In this document: positions 1 to 12,274 of the stretch, piece by piece
Layout: every line of letters begins with the position of its first letter
How positions within the stretch are numbered: the first letter of the stretch is position 1
Made by a program: the position numbers and the translations under genes
Source: Ilex aquifolium
Lineage: Eukaryota > Streptophyta > Magnoliopsida > Aquifoliales > Aquifoliaceae
Length of the DNA: 64,000 bases
Direction: 5' to 3'
Assembly: GCA_951799425.1 (NCBI GenBank)
Contig: OX637393.1
Span: forward strand, 16,511,744-16,575,743
Notes under the pieces: generated by a model
Seen by the model: the letters and a program-made list of their open reading frames with translations, nothing else
Databases searched by the model: none
What the model was told of the DNA's origin: nothing

Positions 1-1415
1 CCAAAAATCAGCTATTATCTTGCAGCGGAATAACGAAAATATTAGATTTCACATTGTCTCAAAATGAATTTCCTAGTCTAGAACATAAGAGAATATAGCA
101 CAAAACGTCCACCTCGGGATCCACGTTCTCATCTATTGGAGCTTCCCAATGTACCGGCGCATCAACTCCGAGCTCCTCCTCTAGACCATAATCTGAAAAA
201 GATATTGTTTGTAGGGAGTGAGCACTAAGCTCTATAGGAAAATCCTCCCAAACTCGAACAAGGTTTCGAAAGCATATAAAACAGTCGGTCTCATTTTACA
301 AATATCATATATAGCTTTTGAAAGAAAGCAGGGACATTTCAGTGGATCTCAAGTTTACATAATAGCAATAATTAAATGAAAAAGTAAAACCAATTCCCAA
401 AAATAACAATTCCAACAAGTTACCATTTCCACAATAAACTCTTTTCCACAATAAATCATAACTAACCATTTGCACAATAAACAATAGCCCACAATATATC
501 TCAGGTATGATGTAAGATATCGCATGAATAAACACATCGAGAATATCCTAGCCCACACACACACACTCAAATCCTCGCAATGATATACAACTTTAGAAAG
601 GGCGCATTCCAACGCATTGGCAATGAGGAATCCAACCCAGGAATAGTATACTAACCCTTAGTCTCGATACCACGTGAGCGAATAGTGGTTTGGTCCTCGC
701 AAGGCACCAACCTCACTACGAGTGGTAGGAAAAATTCAAACCCGCACGGAGTAAGAAACGCATCTATCCACTCTACAATACCCGGTCAACGGCCACCCAT
801 GGTCATCCAAACATCCACAAAAGATACAATACCCAACCAATTTCTCCAATCACAAGTAAAATCCAAAATTCTCAAATTTCACATGTATTATTCCAATAGA
901 AAAATTTAAGAAAAATATGCAAGAGATCATCAAAAATACCATTTTATTGTTCAATACCAAGCACTAGAGTTTTGAAATCAAGAACAAAGGAAAAATCAAG
1001 AGAAAAATCCATTTCTCTTAAAAACTAGGGTTTTAAGACAAGAAAAAGAGATTTCATGGCTATCCAACCATAGCTTTGTTTAAAACATGGTAATATTTGC
1101 AAGAATATCAAGAATCAAGGATTTCCTAACATAGAAATAGGATTTAGAGTCAAAACATACATATATCTAAACCTTAGCCTCAATGGAAGAGAATAGGAAA
1201 AAACTTCTACCTTGCTTCCTTAGCTTTTGTGTGAAGAACTAAAAGATTTGATCTTTCCCAACTTGAATCAACATTTTAATCTCTTGTGTTTCCCCTTCCT
1301 TCTTATTCTCCAAGGCTCTCTAGTAATTAGAATGGATGAAATGGGTGAAAATTGGAGAAAACACCCAAAAAAAATCTAGGACGTGAAGCCCCCCGGGTTG
1401 GTGAGTCTAGACGCG

Positions 1416-1510
1416 TGTTCCTTTGTGTCCGGACGCGTGTTTCTTCGCCCAATTTTCCGCCAAACGCGTCCGGACACGTGTCTATTCCCGTCCGGACGCG
1501 GGTGATAGCA
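1416..1510. repeat. Short GC-rich repeats of the type TCCGGACGCGTGT within the LTR
   Basis: Several imperfect copies of a 12-14 bp motif containing CCGGACGCG or CAGACGCG stand out from the AT-rich surroundings. The same cluster is present in the right LTR at about 10728-10828. The cores are CpG-rich and partly palindromic. Confidence 0.7.
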
Positions 1511-1870
1511 TACCCTCAACTTTCAGATCAAATTTGACCTATTTAGAAGCCTATTCAGAAAATTTTCGTGAAATACACTTTTGTAGATCTTGAAGTCTAG
1601 TTTCTATTGTCTAAAAACCAGATCAATCGGATTTAGGAGTAAAAAGTTATGGTTCAAATACTAGACTGTGTCCAAAATCCTTTCTACCTAAATTTTTATC
1701 TAAAATGTGTTTGAACTCCGGAATACTTCCTAACTTCCAATTCATACCCTATTACCTCGCCTAGCATTTTTATTTCTAATCTTACAATCCACATAGTTCA
1801 TGCATACATCATCCCATATATTAGCATTTCAAAAATAATTACGTTGCTAGATAAAGATAAGAATGTGGGG

Positions 1871-4333
1871 GTAAAACCCGAGAAAATTTGAACTTTTGTG
1901 AAAAAGGGCAAAATGGTAAATTGCCACTATGGTACAGGTTGTAAACCTGAAATTTTCTAGAACTCGGATGACGAAACGAACCTCACCGTTGGATTCGTCT
2001 CGCGAAAACTAGTTACCCTGTCAAATTTCATTAAATTCCGAGTTAGTCAGATTTTTCGCGTTTTACGAGGCGGTCGAGCCTCGGGAGACCCAAAAACGAA
2101 ATTCTGATTTAAAATTTTAAATTTTGGGAAATAAATGACGGCAAGTTAAAATAAAAATATTTTGAACTTGAACCGGAGCGAAATTTAATCGTTTCGGGGT
2201 TAAAACGGACCCGGGAAATAAGGGCCGTGTGGCGCATTGTGGGCCAAGCATTTAAAGAGTATTTAAAGGGGAGAAAATCAGATTTCTCTCCCCATTTGCT
2301 CAGCCGGTTTTAACGTGAGAGGAAGAGAGGGAAAGAACAAGTTTTCTCCACCTTCTCTCTACGATCTACACCCATTGAGAGCTCAAATCCACTCGGGCCA
2401 AGAACAAAAGTCGTTCTCCTCGCCAAGGGCTACAAAACCATACCAAGGAGGTCGGGTTTTGGAGAGAATCCAAGGACGGGATTTTTGGAGGCTAAGGCTT
2501 TGGGATAGGATCGGGTTTTGGAGGCTTCCTACGGTTGTTCTACATGCTACAAGAGGTAGGGTTCCCTCCTACTAAGGTTTATTCCAAACCTAGGATGTTT
2601 TTTATGAAATGGGTAAGATGGTAGATTGTATATCTCTTGCCTATTGTCGGTAATGTGTTGAAATGGGTATTGAAATGGGTAAAGGTCAATTCTAATTGGA
2701 TTGGTAATTAGAAATTTTTAAATGAAATTTCTAGAATTGGGTATATGGGATTGACCCAATGAAATTCTTGGGTTATGTGAATTGTGGGCATGCTATGTGC
2801 TTATGTTATGCCATGAGAATTAAAGTGTGTTATTACTTGATTTTGTGATGACATGCTTGGGTGTTATTCAAGATAATGTTGGTATATGTATACATGTTAT
2901 AATATATTGACATTGTAGAGAATTATGGAAAATTATATGTTTATGATGTAATTTTGCCATGAAATATGTAAAATGTGATTGGAATGTTCATGTGTTCCTC
3001 ATAGCATATTGAACATGGTAATATTGTTGCAATGGAGCATCACATTGCATATGCACGGGAACATCGCATTTAGTGGGTGTGTGTGCATGGTGGTTGTCTT
3101 CACCACGCATGGTGGATGACGAGTGGGCTCGGGTAAGATGGGTCGATGACCTAATCGAGTCGCACGGTTTGCACGGTTGTTAGGGTTGGGGTAGCAAGAA
3201 GGGCTAGACTATCCCTCGGGTGAGAGACCCGGTGATTGGATACGCACTCTGTTGGTATAAGAGTCCATAAAGTGTGTCGGTGTACGCGGAACCGTTGGTG
3301 GAAGTCCATGAATTCCGTGTCGGTTGGGTGCCGTTGGTGTAAGTCCATAAATATCCACCCCAAGAAAGACCCTAGAATGAAAGGTCATTTGATGTGCAAC
3401 ATCAATGATGGGTTGGTACACATTGGCACTTGCATGTGTAGAGGAGCCGGGAAGGGCTAGGTTGATATGCATGAGTGGGTCTCACCTCATTCCATAGCAT
3501 GACATTGCAAATTCCATCATTCAATATATTTCCTTGCTTGGGATGTTATGAATTGTTGTTTTGGGTATGTGAACATTTCATATGCATATAGGTTGGGGAG
3601 TAGCCTCATTAGGAGATACCCTATTGAGCGTGGCTCACCCTTTGTGGGAAAAACATTTCAGGTGTTGGGTTTGCACCTGTGGATGGCTCACTTGGGGAGC
3701 ATCAAGCATGAAGGGGGCCGACTTGTGGCCTTAATTTTGAGTTGTAAAGTTTTTACCAAAATTTCCATTTTGATGTATAAATTATGGGAAATTGTTGTAA
3801 TGGAATTTTTATAAAGCATGTTATATGGACAATCCTATTACTCTGGTATTGGATGAGTTGGGGAAGGTTTGGAATGGATTGGAAATGAAAAATGGAGGAA
3901 AAAGGCAAAACTGGGCAGAGAGTACGGGTACCGGGTACCGGTACTGAATGGTACCGGTACTGTGTACCGGTACCCCCTTTCCAGTGGGTTGACAGTACCG
4001 GTACCGGGTACCGGTACTGAATGGTACCGGTACTGGGTACCGGTACTCTCTTCAAAATTTTCAGTTTTTCACACTGCTTCGCCCTATTTCCAATCTACGT
4101 TTTTCCTTCCTTCCAATGATATAAATGGACTATAATGGAGTATAAATCATGGTATATTGAATATTGGTTGAACCCAAATGAATAATCGAATCCGGTTAAC
4201 AATTGTGAATTAAGGTCCCGGTTAAGGGGATGCTACTACCGTGGTGTTGGGTTGAGTGACATCCACGGGTATTTCCGCGGGTTGACGGGTGGTCAACGGT
4301 TAATATAGGACCCCCGGAAATTGGGGTGTCACA
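1871..4333 (+). mobile_element. Solo LTR C of a long-LTR retrotransposon family (TGTAAAACCC...GTCACA)
   Basis: About 2.46 kb, collinear with the solo LTRs at 18354-23233 and 19834-22242. It begins GTAAAACCCG, so the expected first T of the TG terminus is missing, and it ends TGTCACA. No coding region of its own is present. Landmarks shared with the other copies are a TATA-like stretch near 2250, a CT/GA-rich leader, a conserved AGAGGTAGGGTTCCCTCC segment near 2550, and a palindromic GGTACCGGTACC cluster near 3925-4050. No 5-bp target duplication is seen; instead 84 bp of host LTR is repeated on both sides. Confidence 0.88.
3925..4050. repeat. Cluster of GTACCGGTAC palindromes in solo LTR C
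   Basis: Overlapping GGTACC and ACCGGT palindromes. A unit of about 45 bp occurs twice (about 3927-3972 and 3998-4044). The cluster is also present in LTR B (21861-21975) and LTR A (22851-22950), so it belongs to the LTR family. Small ORFs crossing it, rich in Tyr, Arg, Val and Pro, are products of the repeat rather than genes. Confidence 0.85.
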
Positions 4334-4424
4334 ATCCACATAGTTCATGCATACATCATCCCATATATTAGCATTTCAAAAATAATTACGTTGCTATATA
4401 AAGATAAGAATGTGGGGGTTTACA

Positions 4425-4437
4425 ATCCACCCCCCTT
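4425..4437 (-). other. Polypurine tract of the gypsy element
   Basis: On the minus strand this reads AAGGGGGGTGGAT directly before the LTR start TGTAAACCCCC. A purine run touching the 3' LTR is the expected plus-strand priming site. Confidence 0.75.
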
Positions 4438-4465
4438 AAAGAAAATTTCGTCCTTGAAACTTACC

Positions 4466-5820
4466 TTAAGTAGAGAACAAGTGAGGGTACTTCTCTTGCA
4501 TCTCCAGCTCTGGTTCCCAAGTAGCTTCCTTCACCCCATGATGTTGCCACAAGACTTTCACAAGTTGGATGACTTTATTGCGAAGCACCTTTTCCTTAGT
4601 ATCGAGAATCTCCACCTGTTGTTCTTCATATGCTGCTCCATCTTGAATTTCAATATCCTCCAAATCCACAACATGCGTTGTATCCGATTTCCACTTTCTC
4701 AACATTGACACATGAAACACGTCGTGTACCCCTGACAATTGTGTTGGAAACCGAAGTTGATACGCCACTTTGCCCACCACTTTGATCACTTCAAATGGTC
4801 TGATGTACCTTGGAGCTAATTTTCCTTTATTGCCAAAAAGAAACACTCCCTTTTTGGGAGACACCTTGAGGAACACATAGTCCCCTTCTTGTAATTTCAA
4901 TGGTCTTCGTCTTCTATCCGCATAACTTTTCTGTCTACTTTGTGCCGTGCGTAGTCTCTCCCGGATGAGTTGAATTTTCTCCGTAGTCTCCCGAACAATT
5001 TTTGGCCCAAACAAGCTACTCTCTCCCGCTTCCAACCAACAAGTCGAAGACCTACATGGTCTTCCATACAATGCCTCATAAGGTGCCATGTCAATGCTAG
5101 ATTGAAAACTATTGTTATATGCAAATTCCACCAACGACAAATGATCACTCCAACTTCCCTTGAAGTCCAACACACAAGCTCGTAACATGTCCTCCAAAAT
5201 TTGTATCACCCTCTCAGATTGGCCATCTATTTGAGGATGAAAGGCGGTGCTAAAGTGCAACTCTGTCCCCATAGCTCGTTGTAGACTTTGCCAAAATTGT
5301 GCCACAAAACGAGAATCACGATCCGACACAATAGAGAGTGGAACTCCATGTAATCTAACAATCTCACGAATATAAGCTTGTTCAAGGTCTCTAAAGTGTT
5401 AGTGGTCTTCATACTCAAGAAATGAGTGGACTTGGTGAGTCTATCTACAATGACCCATACAACATTATGCCCTCGTGATGTACGTGGTAAACCAGACACG
5501 AAATCCATGGTGATGTGATCCCACTTCCACTCTGGGATAGGCAAGGACTATAGTAATCCTCCGGGCTTTTGATGCTCCACCTTCACCTACTGACACACCA
5601 CACACTTTGCAACGTACTTAGCCACGTCTTGTTTCAATCCTTTCCACCAATATTGACGCTTCATGTCTCTATACATCTTAGTATTGCTCGGATATATGGA
5701 GAATTTTGAACGATGACACTCACTCAACACTTCTTCCCTTACTTGGTCATTGTTTGGTACACATAGTCTTCCTTCCACGAAACTGTAACTCATCATCATG
5801 TATAGACCAGTTCTCAACAA
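4466..5820 (-). pseudogene. Gypsy integrase with C-terminal chromodomain (pol fragment)
   Basis: Three minus-strand frames must be combined. 5587-5820 holds the N-terminal zinc-binding region, with the typical YWWKGLKQDV and ending CVVCQ. 5227-5544 holds the start of the catalytic core ([25 protein letters not shown]). 4466-5329 (287 aa) continues the core with SDRDSRF and [11 protein letters not shown], then the GPY/F-type region, and ends in a chromodomain (KVLWQHHGVKEATWEPE). Frameshifts lie near 5330-5380, and stops separate 5544 from 5587. The longest intact piece is the C-terminal 287 aa. A chromodomain at the integrase end is the hallmark of chromoviruses, where it directs integration into heterochromatin. 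Confidence 0.93.
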
Positions 5821-7300
5821 CCTGATTCCTCTTCAATCTACCCCGGATAGTTCCCAACTCTGTATCTAATCGTTGCAAATCCACAATCCTTTTTCGGAGA
5901 ATTGGTTGAGCTACAAGATTAAATAAGCATGGTCGAGCCTTCTGTCCATCCACCTGTAGGTCAAATTCCTCCAAAGCCTTAATCATCTTCCACCTATTAA
6001 CCGCAAGCACATTGATCACACCCAAAGACTTCATGCTTAGTGCATCTGCTACTACATTAGCCTTCCCCGGATGGTAGTTAAGTTGAAAATCGTAATCTTC
6101 TAGATATTCAATCCACATTCTTTGCCGAAAATTCAAGTCTTTCTGTGTGAATATATACTTGAGGCTCTTATAATCAGAAAACACTTGAAATATTTCTCCA
6201 TACAGGTAACACCTCCACAACTTAAGAGCAAAAACCACAGCGGCAAGCTCCAAGTTGTGAGTGGGATAGTTCCGCTCATGAATCTTTAGTTGTCTCGAGT
6301 CGTAAGCAACTACCTTACCTCCCTGATTAACACACATCCCAAGCCTCGTAACGAAGCATCTGTGTAAACATCGTATCCTTCCCCACTACTCGGAATAATG
6401 AGGACATGAGTTGTTGTCAACCTTTCCTTCAAGGTGCGAAAGACCAATTCACACTCTTGAGTCCATAAGAAATTTTCCCCTTTCTTCGTAAGGCGAGTCA
6501 TCAGCATCGCTAACTTTGAGAACCCTTCCACAAATCTCCGATAGTAGCCTGCTAAGCCCAGGAAACTACGTACTTCGGTCATATTCTTCGGTGGTTCCCA
6601 CTTCATCACTGCTTCAATTTTTGCGGGGTCAATAGCTACACCTTGTTCTGACACAACATGGCCAAAGAATTTCACTTCCTTCATCCAGAACTCGCATTTA
6701 CTCATCTTAACATATAACTTATGCTCTCTCAAGGTCTGAAGCACTACCAAAAGATGGTGTTCATGTTCCCCTTGTGTCTGTGAATAGATTAATATGTCAT
6801 CAATAAACACAATGACAAACTGATCTAGATACAGCCGGAATACCTTGTGCATCAAATCCATGAAGGCTGCAGGAGCATTAGTCAGTCCGAACGGTATTAC
6901 CGTATATTCGAAATGACCATACCAGGTACGAAAAGTTGTCTTAGGAATATCCTCCTCCTTGATCCGCAGTTGATGGTACCCTGTATGAAGATCAATCTTG
7001 GAGTAATACTTAGAACCCCTCAGCTGATCGAATAAATCATCAATTCATGGCAATGGGTATTTATTCTTCACTGTCACTCTATTCAACCTTCAGTAGTCCG
7101 TGCATAACCGAAGTGTTTCATCATGCTTCTTCACAAAGAGGATCGGGGCTCCCCAAGGTGAAGTGTTTAAATGGATAAACCCAATAGTCAAGAGATGGTC
7201 CAACTGCTTCCTGAGCTCCTTTAACTCCAAAGGTGCCATCCGATAGGGAGCAATGTATATGGGTTCAGTTCTCGGATAGAGATCAATCTTAAATTCAATC
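5747..7300 (-). pseudogene. Gypsy reverse transcriptase and RNase H (pol fragment)
   Basis: RT begins around 7300 downward in a frame with stops near 7310, 7090 and 7050 (segments resembling [13 protein letters not shown] and [16 protein letters not shown] are readable). It continues open at 6310-6861. The catalytic motif is VFIDD at about 6796-6810, and [21 protein letters not shown] follows in the connection region. RNase H runs from [13 protein letters not shown] (end of the 6310-6861 frame) through a frameshift near 6320 into 5747-6337, with [19 protein letters not shown] and [13 protein letters not shown]. The RT and RNase H motifs are kept, but the breaks exclude a functional polyprotein. 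Confidence 0.93.
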
Positions 7301-7902
7301 TCTCTCTATGGGGGTAACCCAGGTAGTTCATCTGGGAAGACATCCGCAAAATCCGATACTATCAACATCACGTCCGCATGGAATTTATCCCGATCATCTC
7401 CCATTAAGCTGGCCAAGAAACTCAAATTGCTCCCCGCCTTAGCTTTCAAGAATCTATTTCTCGTATTGGGAAACGGATGGGAAAAATTTCGATCATTAAT
7501 AAAGCTGAAAACTACCTCTCCCGATAATTGAAATGAAATCCGCTTGCGAAAATAATCCATTACCGCACAGAAAGTGGACAACAAGTTCATCCCAAATATT
7601 ATGTCATACCCCTTCATGTCTAATGCAACCAAATCTACAATCAATTCTTGCTCCTCAATTCGAAGCACACAACCTCTACACACCCTTCTAGTATCCAACC
7701 GTTCTCCCGTAAGCATGTCAATACTCAAGGCATGTTCTAACTTCTCAAATTCCAATCCCAAATTAAGAGCATATATAGTGCGTATGAATGAATGAGTCAC
7801 ACTGAGATCAAATAAAATTCGGGCCCAAGAATTATAAAGAAGAACGATACCTTCCACAACTGCATTCGAAACGCCTTGCTCCGGTTGGGTCAAAACAAAC
7901 AC
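7301..7902 (-). pseudogene. Gypsy aspartic protease (pol fragment), active site altered
   Basis: About 198 codons open. The retropepsin region is recognisable from the flanking residues ARILFD...THSFI, but the catalytic triplet Asp-Ser-Gly of the family reads Asp-Leu-Ser here, so the enzyme would be dead even with an open frame. The downstream piece DVFPDELPGLPP is the usual protease/RT linker. A stop follows directly at about 7310. Confidence 0.88.
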
Positions 7903-7924
7903 TCTTCCCTGATTGGCACCGCCT

Positions 7925-8972
7925 GGGGCTAGAGCTCCTAACGGTCTCTGCTATAGTGGCTTCTATATTGGTGGCTTGTTTGCATTTACTTGTCCTGCTG
8001 CTTGATTGGTCTTTGTCGAAAACGATGGGCAGTTATTTTTGTAGTGCCCGAACCTCCACATGCGAAACATTGACGCGGGTCAGTGCCTGCTCTATTCTGA
8101 GTAACCCCATCTCCTCGAACTGTCTAAAGTCTCTGTCCAACCACCTGGTCTGGGCAACGGTATGGTGTCGCCCTCTGCACTCCACTGTTGCTAGCACCCG
8201 TCCGGATCGGACCTCCCCTCGCGAAGTTCTGTCGCCGCTGGTTGTCCTCCGTGTCTCTCTCCACTAGTGCAACTCTGTCAACAAGATCCTCATAGTCCCG
8301 GATCTTATGAGCCACAAGCTTCTCCCTGATAGCAAACCTCAAGAATATGCTTCTCCCTGATAGCAAGCCCTGCTCAAATCGTTTAGCCTTCCTGGCCTCA
8401 ATAGATATGAACTCCGGGGCATAGCGGGATAACTCGTCGAACTTTCTCTCATACTCCACCACCATCATGCTACCCTGTCGTAGAGCGAGAAAATCTGCAC
8501 TCATCTTGTCCCTGACCGATTCGAGAAAATATTTGTCTTGGAAGATCTGATCAAAATCCTCTCAGGTAATCGCGTTAGTGTTCTTCCTTCTCTTCACCGA
8601 ATCCCACCAATGATCTGTCTCCCCTTCTAGTAGATATGTAGCTAGGCCGACCCGTAGGTCCTCGGCAACTCCCATGTTATCACACATTTTCTTCACCCGA
8701 CGAATACACTTATCTGCCTCTAAAGGGTGAGAGCTTCCTTGGAAAGTAGGTGGGTTGCCTCAAGAATTCTCTAAGAACAACCATCCTTCGATTTTCGTCC
8801 CCGTTGCCTAGTGCATAAGCTAATGGATGAACCCCCCGTTATGGTTGTTGTTCCCATTTTGGTGTTGTACCAAAATGGTTAGCTCCCTTAGGCATTGATA
8901 AATGTCATTCATGGCATCTGGAGGTGGTGGGTTTGCTTGGCCACCACGTCCACGTCCACGTCCACCCTCCAT
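7925..8972 (-). pseudogene. Gypsy gag with CCHC zinc knuckle
   Basis: The likely start is the Met at 8972, followed by a Gly/Arg-rich N terminus. A stop occurs at about 8820; the matrix/capsid-like region continues beyond it in broken frames. 8124-8504 is open and contains EYERKFDELSRYAPEFIS and KAKRFEQGL, typical of plant gypsy gag. Near 8040-8080 a CCHC knuckle of spacing C-x2-C-x4-H-x4-C is readable in another frame. A ~32-bp stretch is duplicated around 8317-8368, adding codons between the RFEQGL and RDYEDLV motifs. Confidence 0.88.
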
Positions 8973-9146
8973 CCTGCACATCAATTCACAATTTAGTTTC
9001 CTTGATGTACAAAACACCCTAACTATCACTTTAAACTAAAGCATAAGACTTGTGTAAAATTTAAATCAACAATTTAATTCACCCTAATCCTACCTCTATA
9101 GTGGTAATCCATAACCTACAGCTCCCATGTAACACCTAATTCCTAG

Positions 9147-9158
9147 GCTCTGATACCA
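9147..9158 (-). other. Primer binding site (initiator tRNA-Met)
   Basis: On the minus strand this reads TGGTATCAGAGC, complementary to the 3' end of plant initiator tRNA-Met. It lies a few bases inside the 5' LTR, whose end is ...GTTACA. Confidence 0.9.
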
Positions 9159-9162
9159 AACT

Positions 9163-11198
9163 TGTAACGCCCCAAAATCCCCCTTGGACGGCATTACTAT
9201 CTAAAACCATTCACATCATGAGAGCAACTAAATGGACTTCATAACTAAAGAGAATTTCATTCAGCATCCACAATATATACAACATCATCCAAAAGAATAT
9301 GCCAAATTATGACAATTACATCCCAAAAATCAGCTATTATCTTGCAGCGGAATAACGAAAATATTAGACTTCACATTATCTCAAAATGAATTTCTTAGTC
9401 TAGAACATAAGAGAATATAGCTCTAAATGTCCACCTCGGGATCCACGTTCTCATCTATTGGAGCTTTCCAATGTACTGGCTCATCAACTCCGAGCTCCTT
9501 CTCTAGACCATAATCTGAAAAATATATTGTTTGTAGGGGGAGAGCACTAAGCTCTGTAGGAAAATCCTCACAAACTCGAATAAGGTTTCGAAAGCATATA
9601 AAACAGCCGGTCTCATTTTACAAATATCATATATAGCTTTTGAAGGAAAACAAGGACATTTCAGTGGATGTCAAGTTTACACAATAACAATAATTAAATG
9701 AAAAAGTAAAACCAATTCCCAAAAATAACAATTCCAACAAGTTACCATTTCTACAATAAACTCTTTTCCACAATAAATCATAACTAACCATTTGCACAAT
9801 AAATATTAGCCCACAATATATCTCAGTATGATGTAAGATATCGCATGAATAAACACATCGAGAATATCCTAGCCCACACACACACACCTAAATCCTTGCA
9901 AGGATATACAACTTTAGGAAGGGTGCATTCCGACGCATTGGCAATGACGAATCCAACTCAGGAATAGTATACTAATCCTCAGCTTCGATACCACGTGAGC
10001 GAATAGTGGTTTGGTCCTCGCAAGGCACCAACCCCACTACGAGTGGTAGGAAAAATTCAAACCCGCACGGAGTAAGAAACGCATCTACCCACTCTACGAT
10101 ACCCGGTCAACGGCCACCCATGGTCATCCAAACATCCACAAAAGATACAATACCCAACCAATTTCTCCAATCACAAGTAAAATCCAAAATTCTCAAATTT
10201 CACATGTATTATTCCAATAGAACAATTTAAGAAAAATATGCAAGAGATCTTCAAAAATACCATTTTATTGTTCAATACCAAGCACTAGAGTTTTGAAATC
10301 AAGAACAAAGGAAAAATCAAGAGAAAAATCCATTTATCTTGAAAATTAGGGTTTTAAGACAAGAAAAAGAGATTTCATGGCTATCCAACCATAGCTTTGT
10401 TTAAAACATGGTAATATTTACAAGAATATCAAGAATCAAGGATTTCCTAACATATAAATAGGATTTAGAGTCAAAACATACATATATCTAAACCTTAACC
10501 TCAATGGAAGAGAATAGGAAGAAACCCCTACTTTGCTTCCTTAGCTTTTGTGTGAAGAACTAAAAGATTTTGATCTTTCCCAACTTGAATCAACATTTTA
10601 ATCTCTTGTTTTTCCCCTTCCTTCTTATTCTCCAAGGCTCTCTAGTGATTAGAATGGATGAAATGGGGTGAAAATTGGAGAAAACACCCAAAACAAGTCT
10701 GGGACGTGAAGCCCCCCAGGTTGGTGCATCCGGACGCGTGTTTCTTTGTGTCCAGACACGTGTTTCTTCGCCCAATTTTCCGCCAAACGCGTCCAGACGC
10801 GTGCTATTCCTGTCTGGACGCGGGTGACAGCATACCCTTAACTTTCAGATCAAATTTCACCTATTTAGAAGCTGATTCAGAAAATTTTCGTGAAATACAC
10901 TTTTGTAGATATTGAAGTCTAGTTTCTACTGTCCAAAAATCAGAACAATCGGAGTTAGGAGTAAAACGTTATGGTCCAAATACTAGGAAGTGTCCAAAAT
11001 CCTTTCTACCTAAATTTTATCTAAAATGAGTTTGAACTCCAGAATACTTCCTAACTTCCAATTCACACCCTATTACCTCGCCTAACATTTTTATTTCTAA
11101 TCTTACAATCCACATAGTTCATGCATACATCATCACATATATTAGCATTTCAAAAATAATTACGTTGCTATATAAAGATAAGAATATGGGGGTTTACA
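9163..11198 (-). repeat. 5' LTR of the gypsy chromovirus
   Basis: 2036 bp, beginning TGTAACGCCCC and ending GGGTTTACA on the plus strand, so both TG and CA termini are intact. It matches 1-1870 plus 4334-4424. It contains the TCCGGACGCG cluster at 10728-10828. The next five bases are TTATT, immediately before the Helitron terminus. Confidence 0.92.
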
Positions 11199-11204
11199 TT
11201 ATTA

Positions 11205-12274
11205 CTAGTTGGCGCACACGTGCGTTGCACGTAGACCATTTTAATATTAAAATTTTTAACTTAATAAATATTGTTTGTTCTTTGCACCACAAAAATTTAA
11301 CTTCTAATAAAACTCAAACTAAATATCAAATCTATAATTGCAAAAAGGTTCAAATACCTTAGACCAATTTTTGACATACACATAAACATCACAAATTTGG
11401 GTATACCATATCGAGTACTTGAATAATTAAGTCATTTTCTATATAACAACAGTAATTAGGCTTATAAGGATAGTATATAAATGCGCACACAACCATAAGT
11501 GCACATATACACAAATAACTTCTTTCGATATATGTATGTATATATTACACAAACATATATTCGATTGCAGAAGTGTCAAATACAATACAGAAGTGTCAAA
11601 TATAACACAAATCGTCATAATAATATTTTTTCTATCAATTCCCTTTTTTCGTAGTTATATTAATTCTCAACAACCAAACAACGTGCAATCAAATTTAACA
11701 TAATATCTGAAGCCCACAACAGTTTTATAGAGCCTTTATTTTTCTAAAATTGTTGCCAACAAACCTACTACAAGCAATCAAAATTAATTAAATTAATAAA
11801 AATAATCAATCACGAAATCATTGAGTTATAAATCACATGAATGCAAATAGAAACACATGAACACAAGAAAGAAACCCATAAACCTAGGATTTGAGCAAGT
11901 ACAAGAATATGAGACATATGATGAATTAGAAATTAAGAGGGAGAAAACTACTAATACTGATGTTAAATTGATAACAATGAATTTTATATAACCAAAATCT
12001 GAAGAAAACTGAACTTCGGATTGGATGAACTGGAGACGCAACATTATGAGTGACCGATGAACTTCTTTAACTCATGCTTGACATATAGAATATATGCAGC
12101 ATTTATGGAAAATGCAAAAGCAACTTAATAGCCAGAAGTCCATAATGTAAGTAACCTTCAATAATATTAGTATTTATCAATAAATGAAAAAGATAACATA
12201 GACATTACTCAAGTTATCAAGGTTATTTTAGTCAAATAAAAGTTTTTCACTTTTGTTGACATTTTATAGTAGTA
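11205..12274 (-). mobile_element. Helitron I, non-autonomous, ~1.07 kb
   Basis: On the minus strand the 3' end is a hairpin (stem ACGTGC / GCACGT, loop GTT, plus-strand 11218-11232), a short spacer and terminal CTAG followed by T, the Helitron 3' signature. The 5' end near 12274 reads ACTACTATAAAATGTCAA on the minus strand and matches the 5' end of Helitron II, including a shared GAAAAACTTTTA. The leading TC is not present. The interior is AT-rich and has no recognisable Rep/helicase or host fragment. Confidence 0.8.

Larger units (their letters stand above)
1..4424 (-). repeat. 3' LTR of the gypsy element, 5'-truncated by window and split by an insertion
   Basis: Sequence 1-1870 matches 9325-11190 closely and collinearly, and 4334-4424 matches the last part of the right LTR. 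The two halves are separated by a foreign solo LTR. The terminal 84 bp before the interruption (1787-1870) recurs after it (4334-4417). The LTR ends TTACA next to a C-rich tract that is the polypurine tract on the minus strand. Confidence 0.9.
1..11198 (-). mobile_element. Ty3/gypsy chromovirus (Tekay/Del-like), decayed, left LTR truncated by window edge
   Basis: Minus-strand LTR retrotransposon. Its right (5') LTR is 9163-11198. The tRNA-iMet primer site lies just inside it at 9147-9158, followed leftward by gag, protease, RT, RNase H and integrase with a C-terminal chromodomain. A purine-rich tract (read on the minus strand) at 4425-4437 abuts the left (3') LTR, which ends at 4424. The left LTR lacks about 162 bp because the window starts inside it, and it is interrupted by a solo LTR (1871-4333). 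Stops and frameshifts occur throughout, so the copy is dead. The order PR-RT-RH-INT plus chromodomain places it among plant chromoviruses. The left target duplication lies outside the window and cannot be checked. Confidence 0.93.

Noticed and set aside
305..612. Minus-strand ORFs in the gypsy LTR (also 9627-9887)
   Set aside because: Lie wholly inside the LTR, show no domain, and differ between the two LTR copies.
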